A DNA stretch of 64,000 bases from the NCBI GenBank assembly GCA_019614645.1, contig JABWDB010000009.1, positions 7,917,501 to 7,981,500 of the forward strand, in the 5' to 3' direction. Within the stretch, counting starts at the first letter, position 1, and every line of letters starts with the position of its first letter. The position numbers were made by a program, and so were the translations under genes. This document shows positions 57,660-64,000 of the stretch, piece by piece. The DNA comes from Stratiolaelaps scimitus. Taxonomy: Eukaryota > Arthropoda > Arachnida > Mesostigmata > Laelapidae. The notes beneath the pieces are model-generated. The model made no database searches. It was not told where the DNA came from and worked only from the letters and a program-made list of their open reading frames with translations.

Positions 57660-60160
57660 AACCAATAACATCAACTCAGTATTTGATTGCTAGTTTAGCT
57701 GTAGCAGCCGTAGGTAGAGATCGAAGTGAGTGAATGACTGATTTCGTGTATATTTCCCGTGGGCGTACTTTGTTTTCGCTTGTGCTCAAGGTCGATTCAC
57801 TCTGACCCTCTCTCCGACTCTCTCCAAACCCCCCCGCGCGTGTAGGCCCTACCGTCTCCGGTCATGGCCACTTCTCGCCGCTCTTACGCGCACTTGCCTC
57901 TAAAGCCCAACCAACAGCAAGCCCTTGTGGACGCTGACTCGTGCGTTTACTCTACGTCGCTTCGTCCGCCTTTGGTCCCCCTCCAACTCCGGGTTGGCTC
58001 TCGCTTTTAGCATTGCGCCGCCGAGAACGTCAGCCAACCAAAGCAGTTCGTCCGGTGCGCGCCGGCAAGCTAACTCCCTGGAGCGCCTTCACCCTGCGGG
58101 CCGTCTGCCGGACCGACATGCCAGTAAGCCAAGCACCGCCCAGCAATGCGAGAGAGGGACACAAACTGAAACGCACGCGGACGCAAGCAACTCACATTGC
58201 CGAACTGCTTGCGCCGAACCACCTGACAGCAATAAGGCACACATGGGTGGACTACTGGCTTTGCCACCTGGACACGCAGGATGGTCGGTGGTCGTCGTAG
58301 GCTCCCCCTCCGCACAGCAGTCGAAAGCCGCTGTGTGGTGGCTGTCAAGCTGGCAAAGCGAGTACCTTGCGTTAGACCAGTACCGCTGCTACTGGCACCA
58401 CCGCGGGAAACAGCCTAGCCAGTCGGCCGGCTCACAGGTTGGCCCATCGGTCGAAGGCCCAAGGCTGGGAAGCTAGCAACGGAGCCTATCTGAGCCGGAC
58501 CCTCCAGACAGCACTGAGGGTCCATCGGCTATACTACGTATTATAAAAGCATGTCGAGTCGTGCCAACTCTTGGCTGGCACCTCCAGTGGACTCACAGAG
58601 GCCATATGTACCGCGCACACTATTAGGCTGTTGTGTACTATGAGAGCAGCCATGCCGCCACGCCTGGTCCGGCATGGTCGCACACTGCCACTGAGTTCTA
58701 CCAGTTCTGTTGGAGGGTAGATGGCGGCTGTTATGAACCGGAAAGTCCGGAAAGACCGAGACACACTGAGAAATAGGAGGAAGTGCGGGGTATGAACGGG
58801 GGACGCAATCGGAACATGGTCTCTTGGGATTCAGAGAGTCTGGCCGAGACACAGGCAAGCACGGTGGGCCTACTAAGTTGTACGTCCGAGGCCATTTTCA
58901 ATATAGTCACTACAGCATACAAACCGAGCTTGCAATCGTCGGCAACCGAAAGCAGCGGCTGGTAGGATTGGTCGCACTGTTCGACCAAACGAAAACGCCT
59001 CAGATCATAGAAAATCCCGCACCCCTATGATTGTGACCACAGCAACTACCACGGGGTGGCTATTGTCTATGCCCTCATCGCTGACGGTCTTCGCCGAACT
59101 CGCCGGCCTAGCTTGAACAAGTGGCGTCGGTGGACGTCGCCCTCATCATACTGGCAGGGGTTGACCTCAATTTCGAGCACCTCAATCATTCATGATGAGG
59201 TGATAGAAATTTGAGAGCATTGGCCAACTCGTTCGTAGTAACATTGCAGCTAACTGCCGAAGCATTTCAGCATTTCTTATACAGTTCCAAAGCGCAAACG
59301 GTTTCCAGTCCTTCACGAGAGACTGTCCGGATCAACGTTGGTGACGGTACGGTGACGTCGCCAGCTCGCTGACGCACGAATAATAAGTTCTCTCTTACGC
59401 AACAGCGGATGACTTCTCTTAAAAAAGTCGTGGTACATTCGATTGCGTAAATGGTTGTTCGACTTCGACGACTAGCGAGTGTGCTCGTGCACACAATGAA
59501 CAGCACTTCAGGTTGCCGGGGGCCATATCAAACAGAGCGGTGAGCTTCAGCACAGAAGGGGTCGTCATCAGACACGAGCCGAGCAGGAGCCAATTTCGAT
59601 TGGCTCTGAAGCTCTAGCAATGAGCTGCAACGGTACAGAGAAAGGAGATGCTGGCTGCCGCCAAGACATCGCGAACAGCTATTTCTACCCATCTTACGTT
59701 GCCCATATTATACGGCGTGTGGCAAAACGGCAAGAGGTGGGTTGAAGTAATCAATCTCTATTTAGCAAACGGCGAGCCGCCGACTTGCGTGTGTCTCAGA
59801 GAAGCTGCGTACGTCACATGGCAACGTGAACCCGGGCCACAAGGCGACCCAATAGCCAGAGTAGTAACAAAATCAGAAGGGTTGATTAAGTCATTTTGCC
59901 GGCGTCTAATACACATCACGAAATCATGACTCACCGATTTGACTACCTATGTAACACTTGGCGGAAACAGTCCATGTGGTTCATTATCTGAATGATTACG
60001 CTAACGATATTAGAACACGCTGTTCGTAACATGTACTGGATAAACGTCTAGACAAATGTTCAATAACATCTGGTCAATGTCACCAACACGTTTGGATTCG
60101 TAAAAGTGCCTAAGTCAGAGTGTGTTTGAGTAAAATCAACAAGCGCATGCGAGCAGAAAC
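57660..60160. other. GC-rich block then mixed non-coding sequence
   Basis: From 57.9 to 58.5 kb the plus strand is open for 183 codons with no ATG start and no domain. Further frames to 59.9 kb are short and unassigned. No RNA gene is seen. Confidence 0.35.
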
Positions 60161-60164
60161 GGTC

Positions 60165-60246
60165 TTTATTTCATGACATCCATCGTCGCTGATATCGTCG
60201 ACAGCTACATCCTGCTTCTCCATGCCTATCGATATCGTTCTTTATT
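60165..60246 (-). terminator. Poly(A) signals of the TIL-domain gene
   Basis: On the minus strand, AATAAA occurs at 60241-60246 and again at 60165-60170, about 145 and 220 bases past the stop codon of the inhibitor gene. Either gives a 3' UTR of ordinary length. Confidence 0.55.
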
Positions 60247-60312
60247 TGTTTGTGATGGTTAGATACGACCGGTTGAGCAAAAATAAGTGAAGGAAGTCCC
60301 GACAGGTCCTCA

Positions 60313-60378
60313 TAGTAATATCTAAAGGCTCAATGCTGAGGCCTGCTGCATAGGAAATAACAGAGCCGAGGCTCAGCT
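60313..60378 (+). repeat. Dispersed repeat copy 2
   Basis: Similar to 34839-34899 (shared core GCTGAGGCCTG, end CTCAGCT). It lies in what should be the 3' UTR of the inhibitor gene, antisense to it. Confidence 0.5.
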
Positions 60379-60390
60379 AAGCAACACTAT

Positions 60391-60626
60391 CTATGGATTC
60401 CTTGGAAGCGATGCTGCACAATCACTGGCGGAGACGCACTTATTGTCTAGCCAGCCAAACCCGTAGGCGCAAGCGCAGCGGGGTTTACAACCAATCTTCA
60501 TCACTTGACACGTGAGATGAGAAATTACTGACCGGCAGTTGTAGTCGACCAATTGACCGGCTTCACATTCAGTGTCGCATCGGAGATTTTGATAGTTATA
60601 CACGTTGTTCTTCCAGTCGCATTCAT
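60391..60626 (-). CDS. TIL-domain protease inhibitor, last exon (domain 2)
   Basis: Terminal exon of a secreted serine-protease-inhibitor-type protein. The acceptor is ttgctgtttag at 60627-60628, phase 1. With the A left by the previous exon the junction reads SPPNECDW. The exon encodes one complete TIL domain with ten cysteines, the full five-disulfide set, closing with the family signature CKPRCACAYGFGW and KCVSASDC. It ends seven residues later at TAG (60391-60393). TIL inhibitors expose a loop between the fifth and sixth Cys to the target protease. Here that loop is QVMKIG, so Met or Lys could be the specificity residue (inference). Likely extracellular. It could instead have an antimicrobial or structural role, as some TIL proteins do. 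Confidence 0.88.
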
Positions 60627-61465
60627 CTAAACAGCAAAATAGATAAGAGACAAACGTGTAGATATTCTTATTCTTCTTATTATTCTTGTTATTATGGATG
60701 AAACAATTGTTCTTATAATTATTAATAATTATACTTTAATTAATTACACTTTAACTAATAATTATACTAATAATTACACTTTAAATTAATGAATATAAGC
60801 ATATGGCGCATGTGGGTATTATATTACAATATACCAAGAACGCATTTCTTTTGTAACGATAACCTGGTTAGTTGCAGGGATCTCGACCGGGATATCAACC
60901 AGGAGTGCTTATATATTCTCCACAAAAGTACCTCTCTACGATGATCCGAACCTATTCAAAGGCTGTTCATCTGTACTACCTAAATACAGAAAAAATGACA
61001 TACTTAAACTAGATCGCATTTGTCGAAAATACAAAAGATGCACCACACACAAACTTCGCGAGAGCTTAATATCTCAACATACTATTCCGGAAAGATGTTA
61101 TTCTCGATTTATTATAATATAGTAAACGTTACAATAGGTCGGAATTTCTAGGGAATCCGGAAAGATTGAATTCAAAATAAGGTAACAATATATAAAATTT
61201 TTTTTAATTAATTGAGATATTGAACGCAATATAACTAGCAACTGAATAAATGTATAATTAATAATTAAAACAAAACGGGTTCATTAGGCTTGTATGAAGA
61301 TTCATCCCCACATGACAGTATCATGTACGTATCTCTCAACACGATTGGTGCTGAGAACACCATGAACAACATTCGCTACTGCACAAATCGTCTAGGACAT
61401 GCGTTCTCGTTTAGACATGCTGAACACGGTGAGTAGATGTCACTTATCCAGGGAAGTAGTCTTAC
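60627..61465 (-). other. Phase-1 intron of the TIL gene, AT-rich
   Basis: Bounded by gtaaga (donor at 61464-61465) and tttag (acceptor at 60627-60628), 839 bases. At 60715-60790 it holds AT-rich near-tandem units of the type taataattacacttta. No other feature. Confidence 0.8.
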
Positions 61466-61696
61466 TTGGAGGCGACACAGAATTGACGCATTGGTCAATA
61501 GTGGTACAATCGCTTGTGGGATCACCGGCACGAACAGTGATGGGTTTATCCGCTCTGCATTGACACCCTGGTGGATTCGGCACGGGAGGACACACAACCC
61601 TGTCAGGATTGCCGTTGGCATCACACAGCAGGGGACATTCCACCCGATCAACCCATTCTTGATCAGGGCCACATGACTGTTGAGCCTGGACCGCGC
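61466..61696 (-). CDS. TIL-domain protease inhibitor, internal exon (domain 1)
   Basis: A 231-base symmetrical exon, phase 1 at both ends as usual for TIL-domain exons. After an acceptor (cttgaag at 61697-61698) it encodes AVQAQQSCGPDQEW, which looks like the end of a signal peptide (cleavage near AVQA) followed by the mature N-terminus. It then encodes an eight-cysteine TIL-like domain: VECPLLCD, VVCPPVPN, PGCQCR, SDCTTIDQC. A Pro/Ser linker, VNSVSPP, leads to the donor CCAA followed by gtaaga. Eight rather than ten Cys means one disulfide is absent, a known TIL variant. The acceptor is less certain than the donor: caacag at about 61672 would also keep the frame. The signal-peptide exon must lie further right and was not found. 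Confidence 0.85.
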
Positions 61697-62044
61697 CTTC
61701 AAGATTATTCAGTCACGGAACAGATGACATAACAACACCATACAACTGTTACAATAGGAATACAACGGAGATTGCGGGTGTCGTCTCTAGCGAACTTCCT
61801 TGTGCAGATACATACGCTTTGTATATTGTATACATGTTAACTGTAGACATGTATAATATATATATATATATATATATACCCTGTGTTATAGATAATATGC
61901 TCTGTGATGCTTGTAACGGTCAACAAATCTCGTGTGATTCGGATGAATGACTCGCCTGCCAAGTTGTCTCAAACGAACAGTCGATATTTATAACCGAGTA
62001 ACTATGACATAATCAATTCAATAGTAATATAGGAAGAACGACGC
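61697..62044. other. Upstream intron of the TIL gene or promoter side
   Basis: A (TA)n lies at about 61856-61878. No start exon with a signal peptide could be identified. Confidence 0.4.
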
Positions 62045-62198
62045 GTGAGTCTAAAGGGTCATTCATTTATTGAAGAAACTGCAATTTTTACAATGCTTAA
62101 GTTGTCTTATAAATCATCACCAGGTCGCGGGACTCGAACCTGCTGCCTCCGGCTTCGCATAGTCAGGGACTTGGCCGTCCAAGCCACCGCGCTGGCAT
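62045..62198 (-). repeat. tRNA-derived SINE copy
   Basis: Read on the minus strand, a tRNA-like head (about 62198 to 62118) has an A-box-like GCGGTGGCTTGGACGG, then GCGAAGCCGGAGGCAGC, then a perfect B box GGTTCGAGTCC (62130-62140). It is followed by a tail containing TATAAGACAACTTAAGCATTGT and an AATAAATGAATG end. The tail recurs at 63640-63712, which proves it is a repeat family and not a tRNA gene. Confidence 0.7.
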
Positions 62199-62241
62199 AT
62201 ATAAATAATTGGGATATACATAGTTGCGGGGCTCTTACGGC

Positions 62242-62450
62242 TTAGTCATGAACAACGCCGACTTCGAGACCTCCGTCCACCGTTCCATTAGTGATTCCCT
62301 TGGCCAGTTTCCCATCACGGTTTGCCATTGTTTTGAGTAAGTAACTCTCGATGAAATCATTGCCCACTGCGACTTCGATAGACACCATTTGCCTAAGCCG
62401 CAACAACGATAACATCCTAACGATATCATCTGTCTTTTTTGATTCATGAT
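62242..62450 (-). CDS. Weak terminal exon candidate, unassigned
   Basis: After gagcag at 62451-62452 the minus strand is open in phase 1 to TAA at 62242. It encodes DHESKKTDDIVRMLSLLRLR, then an internal Met and VSIEVAVGNDFIESYLLKT, ending GTVDGGLEVGVVHD. The composition is convincingly protein-like for 69 codons (48 residues if read from the Met at 62388). It ends 44 bases from the SINE. No family is recognised, and it cannot be an exon of the TIL gene as read because it ends in a stop. Confidence 0.28.
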
Positions 62451-62639
62451 CTGCTCAGACCGAAACCGCTACTTAACTTTGTCAGCGTTCGCGGGTATTA
62501 TCATTGACAGGAAACTGCTATTAACTATTACTACGACCACGGTAGTATTGACCCAAGATCCGTGCAAGCAGCTATTTAAACACCGGAATAGACATTGGCA
62601 CTGGAAGAGTCGGCAAGCGTTCGTAACTTAATTATATTC

Positions 62640-63639
62640 GTATTAAAATGATTTATTCACAAGGCAAACAGTGGCGCACTCCTTCGACATTAGGTCGCCG
62701 AAATACAAGAAAGCATAGGTGCGCATGGCAAAGACTGTGTGCTCAATCTAATCAGGAGTGTGCCATCAGACGAGTCTGACGGATCCGACGTCACGTCCGG
62801 AGCTCTTTAGCTAGCAGAGTGGAGCAGAGCCCGGTGAGCAGCGGGCAAGTGACTGAGATGACTACGTAAGGCACCCCCCCACCCCTATTTTATTCGTTGT
62901 GGTCGTCGTGTCGCGAACACTATGCAAGGCAGCTCGTTTAACTGCATGGCACAAGCTACCATGTAGCTAAACAGCGTTACGTGCAGGTGAACGCGGTAAA
63001 AATGCTCCCTTGTAACTCGTCCAGTGTTGAGGCGTGGCACCTGAGCTCAACTCGTGGAGAAAGGATGGGCGGATGGGGTACAGCACCGACCATCCGATAG
63101 CCGATGCCGGGGGCACAATTCAGAGTTTGAATCCTTTTCCGCTAATTTAAACTTCACAAGCTAAAATTTTCTCCATCAAGACCCCAACCCCCCGGACCCG
63201 GCTATGTTACAGCTTGGCCGAGTCGTTAGCGTGTCCCAGCCATTATTGCTCTGCGGTGGATCCAGGTAGCTTCGTCTGATAGAGCGGTGGATGGACGAAA
63301 ATGGCAAAAACATATATTAATGTTATGTGCTCGTGTAGGTGGAGTCGTGTCATGTAGAACACTAATATTCGATACAAGGCACCTATGTTTTTCAGGCAAT
63401 CTCTGTGGAACGAGATGGTCAATTATTACTCAGCAATGAAAAATAGGTGACAGAACGAGCGAGCCTCGAATCGCAGGTCGTTATTCTGTCAAAGTCTGCA
63501 TGACCTGCTTCTTTCTCCGCCAGTACATTACATCAATATAGGTGTATTGAACTCCTGGTGAATGTGTGGTGCATATTCTCTCCGGCGCAATTGCCTTTCA
63601 CAACAACACTAGTTGAGTGCCTCAAGAGTAAGGTAAAGG
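62640..63639. other. Non-coding stretch with weak tRNA-like words
   Basis: GGCCGAGTCGTTAGCG at about 63216 resembles an A box, and GAGTTTGAATCC at about 63123 resembles a B box, but they are in the wrong order to form one unit. They may be decayed SINE pieces. No gene is seen. Confidence 0.35.
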
Positions 63640-63712
63640 TAAAGCTTTATTGATTTATTAAAGGAACAATGCTTAAGTTCTCTTATATGTTATGCAACGG
63701 GCTTCTAACCTG
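63640..63712 (-). repeat. Truncated SINE copy (tail and B-box end)
   Basis: Shares acaatgcttaagtt(c/g)tcttata and the adjoining AATAAAT-type end with the copy at 62045-62198, then GCAGGTTAGAAGCCCG in place of GCAGGTTCGAGTCCCG. Similarity stops at the (AT)n tract. Confidence 0.65.
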
Positions 63713-63713
63713 C

Positions 63714-63715
<2 letters not shown>

Positions 63716-63773
<58 letters not shown>
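63716..63773. repeat. Long (AT)n microsatellite
   Basis: About 29 uninterrupted AT units, the longest pure dinucleotide tract in the window, inserted at the junction of two SINE-like units of opposite orientation. Confidence 0.95.
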
Positions 63774-63775
<2 letters not shown>

Positions 63776-63782
63776 CCAGGAT

Positions 63783-63880
63783 GGACTGTAATAGATCGTG
63801 GTGCGGCAGCTCAATCTGTTGGAGTAGTTGCCCGACAAGCACAGTGGGCAAGGTTCGAATCCCAAGTAATCCCAATGTCT
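63783..63880 (+). repeat. tRNA-derived SINE-like head, plus strand
   Basis: GTGCGGCAGCTCAATCTGTTGGAGTAG matches the 5' half of a tRNA (A box), followed by TTGCCCGACAAGCACAGTGGGCAAGGTTCGAATCCCA with a perfect B box (GGTTCGAATCC). The acceptor ends do not pair, so it is a SINE head rather than a functional tRNA. Confidence 0.6.
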
Positions 63881-64000
63881 AATTCCATCAAGGTAATCTC
63901 AAAACATATACCTTGTGTTCGATAAAAGTCTAGATGACTTGACATAAAGTACGCCGCAAGTCACTCAATTGAATTTATGACGTCTGTACACGCGTCGAGT

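Noticed and set aside
62118..62198. Functional tRNA gene on the minus strand
   Set aside because: The perfect B box is followed by a tail repeated at 63640, so it is a SINE.

Overview
The window looks like nuclear DNA of an animal, most likely an arthropod. It has no operons and no dense coding. It has long non-coding stretches, many (AT)n, (GA)n and (CA)n microsatellites, GC-rich CAG/CGG-repeat islands, tRNA-derived SINE-like repeats, decayed mariner and jockey-like transposon copies, and one intron-containing gene of the trypsin-inhibitor-like (TIL) family. Small secreted TIL proteins are abundant in ticks and mites, so a chelicerate is my guess, but nothing here proves it.

Layout. About 0.3-1.8 kb is a GC-rich island holding a long leftward open frame and, head to head with it, a possible first coding exon of a rightward gene (1577-1735). 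About 4.9-5.6 kb is a frameshifted 3' part of a non-LTR reverse transcriptase. From 5.6 to 53 kb the window is mostly non-coding. It has microsatellite-rich AT parts, GC-rich islands near 8.1-9.4, 10.4-12.2, 22.4-23.8, 30.9-32.5, 40.5-42, 44.3-47.3, 49.8-51.3 and 57.9-58.5 kb, and some weak exon candidates. At 53.3-54.0 kb is a dead mariner transposase on the minus strand, bracketed by a 13-bp direct repeat. At 60.4-61.7 kb, minus strand, are two exons of a secreted double-TIL-domain protease inhibitor with phase-matched splice sites and a poly(A) signal. This is the only gene I call with real confidence. The last 2 kb hold tRNA-like SINE copies, one broken by a long (AT)n tract.

The most distinctive structure is a set of long inverted repeats with little or no spacer: a perfect 94-bp palindrome at 3483, a double hairpin at 34165, a 24-bp-arm hairpin at 54767, a 42-bp palindrome at 57566 and an imperfect 27-bp-arm hairpin at 39759. 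I see no gene cluster, CRISPR array, phage or other multi-gene system. Open-frame length is weak evidence here, since several chance ORFs of 130-180 codons are expected in 64 kb of six-frame sequence. Such entries carry low confidence.
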